Source: Chelatococcus reniformis (GTDB taxonomy: Bacteria > Pseudomonadota > Alphaproteobacteria > Rhizobiales > Beijerinckiaceae). Taken from it: a stretch of 64,000 nt of DNA. Location: contig NZ_BMGG01000007.1 of the NCBI RefSeq assembly GCF_014640075.1, positions 248,001-312,000 on the forward strand. The letters are read 5' to 3'. Positions within the stretch are counted from its first letter, which is position 1. Each line of letters starts with the position of its first letter. Shown here piece by piece: positions 1-8,868 of this stretch. The notes under the pieces are model-generated. The model was not told the origin of the DNA. It saw nothing but the letters and a program-made list of their open reading frames with translations, and did not search any database. Made by a program: the position numbers and the translations under genes.

Positions 1-1145
1 TGACGTCGTTCCACCGGCTGCTGCTCGGCGCGGCAGCCATAGCATCCCTCGCCGCCGCCCCCGCGGCGTCCGCCGAAGACGTCCTGCGCGTCGGCGCCAT
101 TCTTGCCATCAGCGGACCGGCTTCGAGCTACGGCGGCCCGGCGGAGAAGGGCCTGAAGCTGATCTTCGACAGCCTGGCCAAGGAGGGGCTCGCCGGCCGC
201 AAGGTCAAGCTCTCCGTCTATGACACCGAGGGCAATTCAACGAAGGCGGTGCAGTTCTATCGACGGCTGGTCGACAATGACGAGGTCGATGTCGTCCTCG
301 GCCCCTCGACGAGCGGCGAATCGCTGGCGGTGGTGCCCGTCGCCAACCAGCTCAAGGTGCCCAACATCACCTATGGCGGCGCCGAGCCGATCACCAAGCC
401 GGTGACCCCCTACGTCTTCGCCCTGTCGCCGACCGATCGCCTGGTGGTCGAGAGCATTCTCGACCATCTGCGCGGCCGCGGCGCCAAGACGGCTGCCGTG
501 ATCTACTCGACCGATGGCTTCGGCCAATCCGGCGGCGGCATCGTGCAGGAGCGGGCCGCGGCCTTCGGTATCGATCTCGTCGCCGTCGAAAGCTTCAGCC
601 CGCAGGACACCAACATGACGCCACAGCTCCTGCGCGTGCGCGAGAAAAAGCCGGATGCGGTGATCATCTGGTCCGCCAACCCGGCGCCGACCATCGTGCT
701 GCGCAACGCCCAGGAGATCGGGCTGAAGCTGCCGTTCTATGTGAGCTACGCCAATGCGTCGCTCTCGTTCATCGCGCAGACCGGGGCCGCCGCGGAGGGC
801 GTCTATGTCGCGGCCCTGCCCATCGTGGCGCCGGAGGTGCTGCCCGACAGCGATCCGCGCAAGGCGCCTTTGGCCAGCTTCGACAAGGCCTATCGCGAGC
901 GCTGGGGCGTCCCGCCGGATCAGACGTCGGGCCATGCGCTCGACTCCAAGATCGTCCTCGATGCGGCCCTGAAGGCCATCGACGGCCCGGTCACGCGCGA
1001 GGCGCTGCGAGGCGCGATCGAGCGGGTGAAGATGTGCGGCGCCGATGGTTGCCGCGAGGTGACGCCCGAGGACCACCGCGGCCTCGACAAGAATGCGCTC
1101 GTGCTGATGCAGGTCAGAGACGGCCGCTTCCAAGAGGTCCGGTAG
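1..1145 (+). CDS. ABC transporter substrate-binding protein, branched-chain amino acid (LivJ) type; first base cut off
   Basis: Periplasmic ligand-binding protein of the Leu/Ile/Val-type (type I fold) family, delivering a small, probably carboxylic, ligand to an ABC importer. The frame is open from base 3. The window starts TGACGTCG, so one missing A would create an ATG exactly in frame, and I infer that only that base is lost. The first 25 residues form a signal peptide (hydrophobic Leu/Ala core, then ASA before Glu-Asp). The mature part opens with VGAILAISGP, the usual beta-strand and glycine-rich turn of the family, and about 381 aa is normal. The stop lies 2 bases before the next gene, so the two are co-transcribed. 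No permease or ATPase is adjacent; livHMGF at 11.7-15.2 kb could serve it, or partners may lie upstream of the window. The ligand cannot be read from sequence. Confidence 0.9.
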   Translation, partial: TSFHRLLLGAAAIASLAAAPAASAEDVLRVGAILAISGPASSYGGPAEKGLKLIFDSLAKEGLAGRKVKLSVYDTEGNSTKAVQFYRRLVDNDEVDVVLGPSTSGESLAVVPVANQLKVPNITYGGAEPITKPVTPYVFALSPTDRLVVESILDHLRGRGAKTAAVIYSTDGFGQSGGGIVQERAAAFGIDLVAVESFSPQDTNMTPQLLRVREKKPDAVIIWSANPAPTIVLRNAQEIGLKLPFYVSYANASLSFIAQTGAAAEGVYVAALPIVAPEVLPDSDPRKAPLASFDKAYRERWGVPPDQTSGHALDSKIVLDAALKAIDGPVTREALRGAIERVKMCGADGCREVTPEDHRGLDKNALVLMQVRDGRFQEVR

Positions 1146-1147
1146 GG

Positions 1148-1987
1148 ATGACGATGGCAGAGAATCCCGCAATGGATCCGGCCTGGCTCGGGCTCGCCGG
1201 ACGTGTCTGCGTCATCACCGGGGCGGGCGGCGGAATCGGCCGCCTCCTCGCCGCGCACTTCGCGGCCGCGGGCGCGCGGGTCGTCGTGCTGGACCGGGAC
1301 GAGAGGGCCTGCCGCGAAGTGGCGGCCGAGCTGCCGGCCGCGGCGGCCGCCGTGGCGCTGGCCTGCGATGTCGCCGATCCCGCGAGCGTCGCCCGGGCGG
1401 CGCAGGCCTGCCGTGCCGAGGCGGGACCGTGTGACGTCCTGGTCAACAATGCCGCGATCCTGCGCGCCGGTCCGATCGCGACGGTCTCGTTCGCCGACTG
1501 GAACGCGCTGCTGGCCGTGAACCTGACGGGCTACCTGCTCTGCGCTCAGCACTTCGGCCGCCACATGACCGAGCGCGGGCGCGGATCCATGGTGCATGTC
1601 GCGTCGATCGCCGGGCACCTCCCGCAATCCTTCAGCGGCGCCTACAGCGTCAGCAAGGCCGGCGTGATGATGCTGTCGCAGCAGCTGGCGGTGGAGCTCG
1701 GCGAGCACGGCGTGCGCAGTAACGTCGTCAGCCCGGCGATGATCCGCACGCCGCTGAGCGAGCCCTTCTACCGGGATGCCGAACTCCTGGCCCGTCGTAC
1801 GGCCATGGTGCCGCTGCGGCGCATCGGCACCCCCGCCGACATCGCCGCCGCGGCGCTGTTCCTGGCCAGCGACCAGGCCGCCTATGTCAGCGGCCAGGAA
1901 CTGCTCGTCGATGGCGCCGTCGGCCGGTCATGGCTCGGCCTGATCCCGCGGCCGGGGTTCGACCGCCAGGACCACGTCCGCACCTGA
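1148..1987 (+). CDS. SDR family NAD(P)-dependent oxidoreductase
   Basis: Classical short-chain dehydrogenase of 279 aa. The Rossmann motif TGAGGGIG is near residue 23, NNAA near 101, the catalytic Ser is in HVASIAG, and Tyr/Lys are in YSVSK. The C-terminal part carries the usual ASDQAAYVSGQELLVDGA segment. The ATG at 1148 was chosen because it follows the previous stop by 2 bases; longer upstream starts run inside the binding-protein gene. It probably oxidises a hydroxyl or reduces a keto group on the compound imported or degraded here; cofactor and substrate cannot be fixed by eye. The ending after the glycine-rich tail (residues about 260-279) is longer than in minimal FabG proteins. Confidence 0.9.
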   Translation: MTMAENPAMDPAWLGLAGRVCVITGAGGGIGRLLAAHFAAAGARVVVLDRDERACREVAAELPAAAAAVALACDVADPASVARAAQACRAEAGPCDVLVNNAAILRAGPIATVSFADWNALLAVNLTGYLLCAQHFGRHMTERGRGSMVHVASIAGHLPQSFSGAYSVSKAGVMMLSQQLAVELGEHGVRSNVVSPAMIRTPLSEPFYRDAELLARRTAMVPLRRIGTPADIAAAALFLASDQAAYVSGQELLVDGAVGRSWLGLIPRPGFDRQDHVRT

Positions 1988-2040
1988 GCGGCAGGCTCTT
2001 CAGCGTAGCGGCTGATCCGACCGGCGTCGCGGCGGTTGGA

Positions 2041-2210
2041 GCCCACCCCCCACCAGTCCCTTCCGCTTCGTTGCGCTCTGCACGGGACGGCCTCCCCACA
2101 AGGGGGAGGCCGTTCGGCAGGCCGCCTCGCCAACTCTCTAACGGTTGCAAAGCGAGCCTCTTCCCTCCGCCTTGTGGGGAGGGATTCAGGGGGGGTGGTT
2201 CCGCTTTGTG
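2041..2210. repeat. Intergenic GC-rich hairpin mosaic, possible terminator
   Basis: This gap lies between a plus-strand and a minus-strand gene. It holds a perfect 10-bp stem (2088-2097 with 2103-2112, five-base loop) and a second smaller stem (2163-2168 with 2178-2183), followed by a run of G. No T-tract follows either stem, so an ordinary intrinsic terminator is uncertain. The CCTCCCC...GGGGAGG style resembles dispersed intergenic mosaics I recall from Rhizobiales genomes. Its convergent position would suit a bidirectional transcription stop. Confidence 0.45.
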
Positions 2211-2253
2211 ACGCGCTTTCAGAACAATCGCTGACGCCGAAGGCCCAGTCGTC

Positions 2254-3084
2254 CTATCGCGTCGGCTGGCGGGCCCAGAGCGATTGGGCGGTGGCGATCA
2301 GAGCGCTGCCGTCGTCGGCGCGGATCGCCGCGTCGATGAAGGCGATGCGCCCGCCGATGCGGCTGACGCTGGCGGTGGCCCGCAGCTCGGACCGGACGGC
2401 GCGCAGATAGCGGATTGACAGGCTCGCCATGTGCATGTCGCCGCGTCCCTCGTCGGCGAGCCGGGCATGGCAGGCGGTGGCGAGCAGGGCGCCGACGGCG
2501 CCGCCGTGCACCGCCGGGTTGTCGTTGCCACCCAGCAGATGCGGTGTCGGCGCCACCACCCAGGCGTCGCCGTCCCGGCGGGCGCCCAGCAGGGCGCCGT
2601 AGGAGCCGTCCGGCCAGGCGTCGGCCTGGCGGGTGCGCTCCCGGGCCTCGCCCATGACCGCCGAGGCGGACTGGCCCGGGTAGGCGCCGGCGTGAAACCA
2701 GGCCGTCGACGTGGCGACGAGCCCGGCCGCCGGGCTCGTGGCGGTGCCGTGAACGAGGACGATGTCGTTGAAGGCACCCTCGCAGCGCGTCGCGCCGACG
2801 ATGTCACCCGGCGGCACGGGCTGGACGAAGTCGATGTGCAGGCACACGGTCGACATGCCCATCTCGGGCGCGATGGTCGAGGCGACGGCATAGCCCGAGA
2901 GGTCGTCGAGCAGCCCGATGAGCGCCCGCTGGTCGATCCGCGCGCCGTCCGCGTCGGCGCCGATGCGGGCATGCAGTGGCAGGCGCAGCTCCGCCCGTCC
3001 GTCGCCCCAAGAGCCGAACTCCAGCCCAAGGGCGCGGGCATAGGCCGCCGACCGCATGATCTTCAGCTTGTCCTCGTGCGTCAT
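2254..3084 (-). CDS. Double-hotdog acyl-CoA thioesterase (PaaI-like)
   Basis: Protein of 276 aa with two tandem hotdog halves. The first (about residues 10-130) contains LIGLLDDLSGYA; the second (about 150-270) contains NPAVHGGAVGALLATA, matching the HGG-x4-ALxD helix of PaaI-type thioesterases. Likely activity is hydrolysis of an acyl-CoA to release CoA during catabolism. An in-frame GTG exists at 3126, but the ATG at 3084 has a GGAG 10 bases upstream, so I take the shorter form. It is last in the minus-strand run of NMO, DUF3237, acyl-CoA synthetase, ene-reductase and thioesterase, 57 bases after the ene-reductase stop. An acyl-CoA hydratase-like hotdog is an alternative, but no D-x5-H hydratase motif is visible. 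Confidence 0.75.
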   Translation of the reverse strand: MTHEDKLKIMRSAAYARALGLEFGSWGDGRAELRLPLHARIGADADGARIDQRALIGLLDDLSGYAVASTIAPEMGMSTVCLHIDFVQPVPPGDIVGATRCEGAFNDIVLVHGTATSPAAGLVATSTAWFHAGAYPGQSASAVMGEARERTRQADAWPDGSYGALLGARRDGDAWVVAPTPHLLGGNDNPAVHGGAVGALLATACHARLADEGRGDMHMASLSIRYLRAVRSELRATASVSRIGGRIAFIDAAIRADDGSALIATAQSLWARQPTR

Positions 3085-3141
3085 GCCTTCAGTGCTCCGC
3101 CCCCAGATGCCGGCCGCCGCGGCCACGCCGCGCCGCCAGCC

Positions 3142-4245
3142 TCATGTCACGATGGCCCGTTGATAGGGCCGCGCCCGCTCCGCCTCCACCCCCAGCGCCT
3201 TGGCGGCGCGCAGCGGCCAGGCCGGATCGGCGAGGATGGCACGTCCCACCAGCACGAGGTCGGCCGCACCGCCCGAGATCAGCGCATTGGCCAGCTCCGG
3301 ACCCTGGATCAGCCCGACGGCGCCGGTCGCGATGCCGGCTTCGGCGCGGATGCGTCGGGCGAAATCCGCCTGATAGCCGGGGTAGAGGGGCGGCAGCCTC
3401 TGGTGCGGGCTGCCGCCGCCGCTCGAGCAATCGATCAGGTCGACGTCGCCGCGGGTTGCGAGGGCGCGGGCGAGCTCGACTGAATCGGCGAGCATCACGC
3501 CGCCTTCCACGTAGTCCGTGCAGGAGAGGCGCACGAACAGCGGCAGCTCCGCTGGCCACTCGGCCCGGACGGCGTCCAGCACCTCCATCAGCGCCCGCCA
3601 GCGGTGCGCGCGCGAGCCGCCGTAGGCATCGGCGCGCTTGTTGGAGAGGGGTGAGATGAAGGAATGCAGGAGATAGCCGTGCGCGGCGTGCACCTCCAGC
3701 ACCTTGAAGCCGGCTTCGCGGGCAAGGCGCGCCGTCGTCGCGAACTGGTCGACCACCTGGCGGATCTCGTCCGCCGACAGGGGGTGCGGCGGGCAACCGT
3801 CTTCGTCGTAGGGCAGCGCGCTCGGAGCCACGGGCTGCCAGCCGCCCCGGTCCACCGGGATCGGCGGGCCCTCGCGGCGGATCGGCCCGCTGCCGAGCCA
3901 CGGGATCTCGCAGCTGGCCTTGCGCCCCGCATGGGCGACCTGGATGGCCGGCACGGCGCCGCAGCGCGTGATGAGGTGGGCGATGCGGCCCAGCAGCGCC
4001 TGCTGCGCGCAATTCCAGAGGCCGAGGCAACCGTGGGTGATGCGACCGACCGCCGAGACGTGCGTCGCCTCCACGAAGACGATGCCGGCGCCGCCGGCCG
4101 CCCGCGCGCCCAGATGCTGCACGTGCCAGTCGTCGCCGACGCCATCCCGGGCCGAATACTGGCACATGGGCGACACCGCGATCCGGTTCTTGGCCAACAC
4201 CGAGCGCAGTTGCAGGGGCTGGAACAGCAGCGGGATATCCGTCAT
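3142..4245 (-). CDS. NADH:flavin oxidoreductase, Old Yellow Enzyme family (YqjM/NamA-like ene-reductase)
   Basis: FMN-dependent TIM-barrel enzyme of 367 aa that reduces activated C=C bonds. Family landmarks are SPMCQYSA near residue 27 (the Cys typical of the YqjM class), AHAGRK near 105, and the substrate/FMN loop EVHAAHGYLLHSFISPLSN followed by RADAYGGS near 180-205. Length and motifs are those of the thermophilic-like class rather than 2,4-dienoyl-CoA reductase, since no C-terminal FAD/NAD domain follows. The ATG at 4245 is preceded by AGGAGAG; the open frame runs further upstream to 4296 without a good ribosome site. In this region it probably reduces an enone or enoyl intermediate of the acid being degraded. 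Confidence 0.88.
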   Translation of the reverse strand: MTDIPLLFQPLQLRSVLAKNRIAVSPMCQYSARDGVGDDWHVQHLGARAAGGAGIVFVEATHVSAVGRITHGCLGLWNCAQQALLGRIAHLITRCGAVPAIQVAHAGRKASCEIPWLGSGPIRREGPPIPVDRGGWQPVAPSALPYDEDGCPPHPLSADEIRQVVDQFATTARLAREAGFKVLEVHAAHGYLLHSFISPLSNKRADAYGGSRAHRWRALMEVLDAVRAEWPAELPLFVRLSCTDYVEGGVMLADSVELARALATRGDVDLIDCSSGGGSPHQRLPPLYPGYQADFARRIRAEAGIATGAVGLIQGPELANALISGGAADLVLVGRAILADPAWPLRAAKALGVEAERARPYQRAIVT

Positions 4246-4324
4246 GTCTCTCCTGTTACGGCGTGCGCCGCGGCTGGAGCGGTCCAACGCGGGCAATGGG
4301 CTGGCGTCGCGACGGCAGTCCCGA

Positions 4325-5926
4325 TCAGTTCACCTGGCGTTCGTAACCCGCCCAGTAGGGCTCGCGCAGCAGCCGCTTCAGGATCTTGCCGGAGGGGTTG
4401 CGCGGCAGCGCGTCGACGAAATCGACCGACTTGGGGCACTTGAAGCCGGCGATGCGGGCGCGCGCGAAATCGATGATGGCATCGGCGCTGGTGTCGGCGC
4501 CAGGGGCCAGCACCACCACCGCCTTCACCGCCTCTCCCCAGCGCGCGTCGGGAACGCCGATCACCGCAACGTCGGCCACGGCGGGATGGCCGAAGATCGC
4601 GCTCTCCACCTCGGCCGGATAGACGTTCTCGCCACCCGAGACGATCATGTCCTTCACGCGGTCGTAGACGTAGAGATAGCCGTCCTCGTCGGCATAGCCG
4701 GCGTCACCCGTGTGCAGCCAGCCGGCCCGGATCGTATGGGCGGTGGCGTCGGGCTGGCGCCAGTAGCCCTTGGTGACGCATGGCCCGCGAACGATGATCT
4801 CGCCGACCTGGCCGGGCGCGACTTCAGCGCCGTTGGCGTCGACGATCTGCACCGCGAGCCCCGGCACCGCGCGGCCGACCGAGCGCAGCCGGGTCAGGTT
4901 GTCCAGGTCGTGCTCCTCGGGCTTCAGCACGGTCGCCAACGAGGTGCTCTCGGTCATTCCGTACATGTGCACGAAGCCGCATTTGAACACGTCGATGGCT
5001 TGCCGCAGCAGGTCGAAGGGGATGGGCGAGCCGCCGTAGGTGATGGTGTGCAGCGGGCCGAAGTCGGTGGCCGGGCAGTCGGGATGCTGCAGGCAGAGCA
5101 GCAGCACCGAGGGCACGAAGCCGGCGCGCGTGATGGGATGGCGCCGGAAGGCTTCGAGGATCAGGTCGGCGCTGGTCTCGCGCAGGATGACGTTGCAGCC
5201 GCCGTGATAGAAGGCGTTGGTGCCGAAGTGGGCGCCGCCGACGTGGAAGAGGGGCAGCGGGATCAGCACCACCTCCTCGGGCCCCCACGGCCCCAGCGCT
5301 CCGGACAGGCCGGCGGCGAGCGCGCTGACGACGTTGCCGTTGGTGAGCTCCACGCCCTTCGGAAGGCCGGTGGTGCCTGACGTGTAGAGCTGCATCACCG
5401 TCATGTCGGCGTCGTGGGCGAGGCCGGGGTCGGCGTGGGGCTGCCCCGCCTGCCAGGCGTCGAACTCCACATGCCGCGTGCCGTCCGCGCCGACGGCGAG
5501 GATCAGCTCGAGCCCGGTCAGCTCGGTGCCGATCTCGTCCAGCAGCGGCAGGTATTCGGCGCCGATGACGAGCGCCTTGGCCTGCGAATGGTTGATGATG
5601 AAGGCGATCTCGGGCGGTGCCAGGCGCCAGTTCACGGGGACGATGACGTTGTTCGCCTTCGCTGCGCCGAAGTAGACGTCGTAGAAGCGGTCGCTGTTCT
5701 TGGCGAGGACGGCGATGCGCGCCTGGTCGCGGATACCGGCCGCCAGCAGGCCGTTGGCCACCTGGTTGGTGCGCCGATCCAGCGCCGCATAGCTGGTCAC
5801 CCGCTCCTCGAAGACCATCGCCGGCCTGTCGGGCGTGGCCCGCGCATGCACGCGCGCCAGGTCGCCGACCGCCACGGCAAGGCGCGCGGTAGCTCCCGCG
5901 CCGCTGTTGACGTCGTTCACCGTCAT
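4325..5926 (-). CDS. AMP-forming acyl-CoA synthetase (FadD-like)
   Basis: ANL-superfamily ligase of 533 aa that makes acyl-CoA from acid, ATP and CoA. The P-loop-like motif YTSGTTGLPKG is near residue 180, the A5-type motif HMYGMTEST near 310, GWLHTGDAGYADEDGYLYVYDR near 400-420, and the catalytic Lys in PRNPSGKILKR near 517. ATG at 5926 has GGGAGGA just upstream; the apparent extension of the frame to 6400 overlaps the DUF3237 gene and is spurious. It lies 79 bases before the ene-reductase, so the two are probably co-transcribed. The acyl specificity is unknown; the sequence resembles medium-chain or cyclic-acid ligases more than long-chain FadD. Confidence 0.9.
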   Translation of the reverse strand: MTVNDVNSGAGATARLAVAVGDLARVHARATPDRPAMVFEERVTSYAALDRRTNQVANGLLAAGIRDQARIAVLAKNSDRFYDVYFGAAKANNVIVPVNWRLAPPEIAFIINHSQAKALVIGAEYLPLLDEIGTELTGLELILAVGADGTRHVEFDAWQAGQPHADPGLAHDADMTVMQLYTSGTTGLPKGVELTNGNVVSALAAGLSGALGPWGPEEVVLIPLPLFHVGGAHFGTNAFYHGGCNVILRETSADLILEAFRRHPITRAGFVPSVLLLCLQHPDCPATDFGPLHTITYGGSPIPFDLLRQAIDVFKCGFVHMYGMTESTSLATVLKPEEHDLDNLTRLRSVGRAVPGLAVQIVDANGAEVAPGQVGEIIVRGPCVTKGYWRQPDATAHTIRAGWLHTGDAGYADEDGYLYVYDRVKDMIVSGGENVYPAEVESAIFGHPAVADVAVIGVPDARWGEAVKAVVVLAPGADTSADAIIDFARARIAGFKCPKSVDFVDALPRNPSGKILKRLLREPYWAGYERQVN

Positions 5927-6033
5927 GTCCTCCCAAGACGAACGCCACGGACCCGCTATGCGCGCGCGCATGTCGTGGCCAAACACCTGCTTAGATGAAC
6001 CGTTCACCGGCAACGATCGCGTGTATGCCGGTG

Positions 6034-6109
6034 GGAAGTGCTCTAGATACAAGGACTTGGAGCGTTCGCATCCGATCGGTTGAGTCGACCTGATCGGGAA
6101 ATGCTCTAG
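6034..6109. repeat. Short dispersed repeat, copy 1 (about 76 bp)
   Basis: The segment runs from GGAAGTGCTCTAG to GGGAAATGCTCTAG and contains an inverted CCGATCGG core. A diverged second copy is at about 22743-22818, with the same opening and ending words and the same CTTGGAGC and TCCGATCGG blocks. It shares its CTCTAG tips with the 106-bp repeats elsewhere in the window. The right end supplies the TAG stop codon of the minus-strand DUF3237 gene (6108-6106). Confidence 0.6.
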
Positions 6110-6564
6110 ATGATCTCGAAGACGTCGTAGACGGGGCCGACCGGTGGCCGGCTGCCGACCCCGACGGCAATGACGTCGTTCAGCCAGATGAGGCGCGGGG
6201 AGGCCGTCTCGAACTGCACGGCGGTGCGGAAGTACATGTCTTCGGCGGCGACCGGCTCTCCCCGCGCCAGCCGCCGGGCGACCTCGGGCGAGGTGGTGCG
6301 CCGGCCCGTATAGGTCATGTAGATGATCTCGCCCTGGTCGGTCTCCAGCATGCACCGCACGTCGAGATGCAGCGCCCCGTCCGGCCGCTGGATCAGCCAA
6401 TCGCCGCCGCCCGGGAGAACCCGGCCGCGCAACCGCTCGCCGCAGAAGCTGCCGCCCGTCAGGATGCCGGCGCGCCGGTGAAAGCCCATGGGCACCGCGC
6501 CGACCACCTGCGGCGTCGTTTCCATGCGGGCAGTGAACAGGTGGCGGCTGGCGAGGGTGCTCAT
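6106..6564 (-). CDS. DUF3237 domain protein
   Basis: A 152-aa single-domain protein with the DUF3237 layout: an N-terminal LFTARMETTPQVVGAVPMG strand, a central GGGDWLIQRPDGALHLDVR block, IIYMTYTGRR, and a late FRTAVQFETASPRLIWLNDV segment. The family has no established biochemical role that I can state with confidence. It is common next to acyl-CoA and aromatic-acid catabolic genes, which is the situation here. The start at 6564 lies 29 bases after the stop of the nitronate-monooxygenase-like gene, with GGAGG about 10 bases upstream. The TAG stop is formed by the CTAGA tip of a dispersed repeat, so the present C-terminus (FEII) may have been set by repeat insertion. Confidence 0.8.
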   Translation of the reverse strand: MSTLASRHLFTARMETTPQVVGAVPMGFHRRAGILTGGSFCGERLRGRVLPGGGDWLIQRPDGALHLDVRCMLETDQGEIIYMTYTGRRTTSPEVARRLARGEPVAAEDMYFRTAVQFETASPRLIWLNDVIAVGVGSRPPVGPVYDVFEII

Positions 6565-6593
6565 CTCGCCCCGGCCTCCGTCGCGCGGCTGCG

Positions 6594-7565
6594 TCACGCC
6601 GCGATCGCCGAGAGGCGTCGCTTGGCGTCGGCGAACTCGTGCCTCAGGCGCTCGACCAGCTCGGCGACGGGCGGCGCATCGTCGATGGCGCCGATGCCTT
6701 GGCCGCAGGCCCAGATGTCCTTCCAGAGCTTCGCCTCCGGGCTGTCGCCGGAGCTGAAGTCCATGGTCTCGCGCTTGCCCGGCGGCAGGTCGAACGGATC
6801 GAGGCCGGCCTGGCTGATGCTGCCGGCCAGGTAGTTGCCGTGCACGCCGCTGAAGAAAGCCGAGTAGACCACGTCGCTGCACGTGGAATTGATCAGCATC
6901 TGCTTGTATTCGGGCTTGGCGTTGGCCTCGGCCGTGGCGATGAAGCGCGTGCCCATGTAGCCCATGTCGGCGCCCATCGCGAGCGCCGCCAGCAGCGAGG
7001 CACCGTCGGCGATCGCCCCGGAGAGGGCGATCGTGCCGGTGTAGAAGGTGCGTAGCTCGCGCACCAATGCGAAGGGGCTCAGCGTGCCGGCGTGGCCGCC
7101 GGCGCCGGCACAGACGGTGATCAGGCCGTCGACCCCATCCTCGATGGCCTTCCTGGCGTGGCGGATGTTGATGACGTCATGCAGGACGATGCCGCCGTAG
7201 GCGTGCACCGCCTCCACCACCTGACGCGGCGCCCTGAGCGAGGTGATGATGATCGGCACCTCGTGCTTCAGGCACACCTCTACGTCGGCCATCAGACGCA
7301 CGTTGGACTTGTGGGCGATCTGGTTGACCGCGAAGGGCGCCACGGGCTTGCCCGGGTTGGCCGCGGCATAGGCTGCGAGCTCCTCCTTGATGCGGCGGAT
7401 CCAGACGTCGAGCTGGTCGGCCGGGCGGGCGTTCAAGGCGGGGAAGGAGCCCACGATGCCGGCCTTGCATTGGGCGATGACGAGCTCCGGGCCCGACACG
7501 ATGAACAGCGGTGAGGCGATGAGCGGCAAGCTCAGCCGGCCCTCGAGAAGCTTTGGAAGCGCCAT
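6594..7565 (-). CDS. Nitronate monooxygenase / 2-nitropropane dioxygenase-like flavoprotein
   Basis: FMN TIM-barrel protein of 323 aa. Seen are the N-terminal LPLIASPLFIVSGPELV, GSFPALNAR, the glycine-rich CAGAGGHAG with the conserved His near residue 190, and GAIADGASLLAALAMGADMGYMGTRF near 235-260. This is the nitronate monooxygenase/FabK-like superfamily. FabK (enoyl-ACP reductase) is an alternative, but the sequence is closer to the nitropropane-dioxygenase branch often annotated in acyl-CoA catabolic clusters. The real reaction could be an oxidation or reduction of a CoA ester rather than nitronate detoxification. ATG at 7565 has AGGAGAG 8 bases upstream; the frame continues to 7820 without a better start. 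Confidence 0.82.
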   Translation of the reverse strand: MALPKLLEGRLSLPLIASPLFIVSGPELVIAQCKAGIVGSFPALNARPADQLDVWIRRIKEELAAYAAANPGKPVAPFAVNQIAHKSNVRLMADVEVCLKHEVPIIITSLRAPRQVVEAVHAYGGIVLHDVINIRHARKAIEDGVDGLITVCAGAGGHAGTLSPFALVRELRTFYTGTIALSGAIADGASLLAALAMGADMGYMGTRFIATAEANAKPEYKQMLINSTCSDVVYSAFFSGVHGNYLAGSISQAGLDPFDLPPGKRETMDFSSGDSPEAKLWKDIWACGQGIGAIDDAPPVAELVERLRHEFADAKRRLSAIAA

Positions 7566-7791
7566 CGTCACGTCTCTCCTGTGCCCCGGGACCGGCGTCC
7601 GGGCCGCTTGCGCTGCATCTGGCGGGCTGGACGACGGGATCGCCCGGCGCCGGCCAGGACGATGCGAGGCGGCGCGGCCTGGCCCGTGGGGCCACGTCCG
7701 GCTGCTTCCCCTCCGCGTTTCGCTCCTCGGTGATCTCACGGCGCCGGGGCGGCGGGCCTCGCCGACGCCCCGTTCCGGCGCTGTCAAGAAA

Positions 7792-7820
7792 ACGGTATGA
7801 AAGGGCGGTAGACGTGTCAA
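7792..7820 (-). promoter_or_regulatory. Candidate sigma-70-type promoter for the minus-strand catabolic run
   Basis: Read on the minus strand, TTGACA (7820-7815) is followed after exactly 17 bases by TACCGT (7797-7792). The -35 is consensus and the -10 is poor. It sits about 230 bases upstream of the nitronate-monooxygenase-like start in a 301-base gap (7566-7866) that otherwise shows nothing recognisable. Inference only. Confidence 0.25.
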
Positions 7821-7866
7821 TAGAACTTCTCGACCATCATGACGGCTCGTGTGGCCGCTGCGGCGG

Positions 7867-8868
7867 TCAGGACGTCGTCAGCCTGACCAGGGTCTTGCCG
7901 AGGTTGCCGCCTTGCAGCATGCGGATGAAGGCGGCCGGGGCCTGCTCGAGCCCCTCGACGATCTGCTCGCGGCCCTTGATGCGGCCCTCGCGATACCAGC
8001 GGCTCATGTCGGCGACGGCGGCGGCGTGTCGCTCCTCGTGGTCGCGCAGCAGGAAGCCGCGCACACTCAGGCGCTTGGTGAGGAGGGAAAACCAGCCGGG
8101 GCCGGCCGCCGGCGCCGTGGCGCCGTACTCGGAAATCTGGCCGCACACCACCACGCGCCCGAAGTCGTTCATCAGCGGCCAAACGGTGTCGCGCACCGCG
8201 CCGCCGACATTGTCGAAGTAGAGGTCGATGCCGGCGTGGCAGGCGTCGGCCAGTTGCCTGGCGAAGTCGGCGGCGTGGTAGTCGACGCTGGCATCGAGGC
8301 CGAGCTCCTGCGTCACGTAGCGGCATTTGGCGCTGCCGCCGGCGATGCCGACCACCCGGCAGCCCTTGATCCTGGCGATCTGCCCGACCGCCGAGCCCAC
8401 GGCCCCGGCCGCCGCGGACACCACCACCGTGTCGGTGGCCCGCGGGCCGCCGACATCGAGCAGGCCGACATAGGCGGTCAATCCCGAGACGCCGAGGGCG
8501 CCGAGCCAGACGCGCTCGGGGGCGATCGCGGCGTCGATCCGGCTCGCGCGCGCACCGTCGGATACCGAATACTCCTGCCACCCGGCGTCGGTGGAGACGA
8601 CCAGGTCCCCCTCCTGGAACTGTGGATGACGGGAGGCGCCTACGCGCCCCACCGCCTGGCCGTAGATGACGCCGCCGATCGGCAGCGGCGGCGCATAGGA
8701 GCGGGCGGCGCCCATGCGGATGCGTGCGGCTGGCGCCAGGCCGAGATAATGATGGGCGAGCAGGAACTGCCCGGGGCCCGGCACGGGCATGTCGCCGGAG
8801 ACCAGTGCGAAGTTGTCGAGGGCAGGCAGCCCCTCGGGCCGGCTGGCGAGGACGATCTGTCGGTTCAT
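7867..8868 (-). CDS. NADP-dependent MDR oxidoreductase (CurA/prostaglandin-reductase-like)
   Basis: Medium-chain zinc-free reductase of 333 aa. The N-terminal MNRQIVLASRPEGLP and the PVPGPGQFLLAHHYLGLAPAARIRM block are characteristic of the leukotriene-B4 dehydrogenase/CurA family. The cofactor motif VVSAAAGAVGSAVGQIARIKG is near residue 150 and DLYFDNVGG near 225. The family reduces conjugated double bonds of enones with NADPH. The gene is separated from its downstream minus-strand neighbour by 301 bases and is divergent from the MaoC gene across a 440-base space, so it may have its own promoter. The Shine-Dalgarno is weak, but no other start fits as well. Confidence 0.85.
   Translation of the reverse strand: MNRQIVLASRPEGLPALDNFALVSGDMPVPGPGQFLLAHHYLGLAPAARIRMGAARSYAPPLPIGGVIYGQAVGRVGASRHPQFQEGDLVVSTDAGWQEYSVSDGARASRIDAAIAPERVWLGALGVSGLTAYVGLLDVGGPRATDTVVVSAAAGAVGSAVGQIARIKGCRVVGIAGGSAKCRYVTQELGLDASVDYHAADFARQLADACHAGIDLYFDNVGGAVRDTVWPLMNDFGRVVVCGQISEYGATAPAAGPGWFSLLTKRLSVRGFLLRDHEERHAAAVADMSRWYREGRIKGREQIVEGLEQAPAAFIRMLQGGNLGKTLVRLTTS

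Noticed and set aside
2088-2112. Strong rho-independent terminator after the first SDR gene
   Set aside because: The 10-bp stem is perfect but no T-tract follows on either strand; kept only as a possible terminator within a repeat mosaic.
5927-6400. N-terminal extension of the acyl-CoA synthetase by over 150 residues
   Set aside because: The extension overlaps the DUF3237 gene and the repeat, has no family similarity, and the ATG at 5926 has a strong ribosome site.
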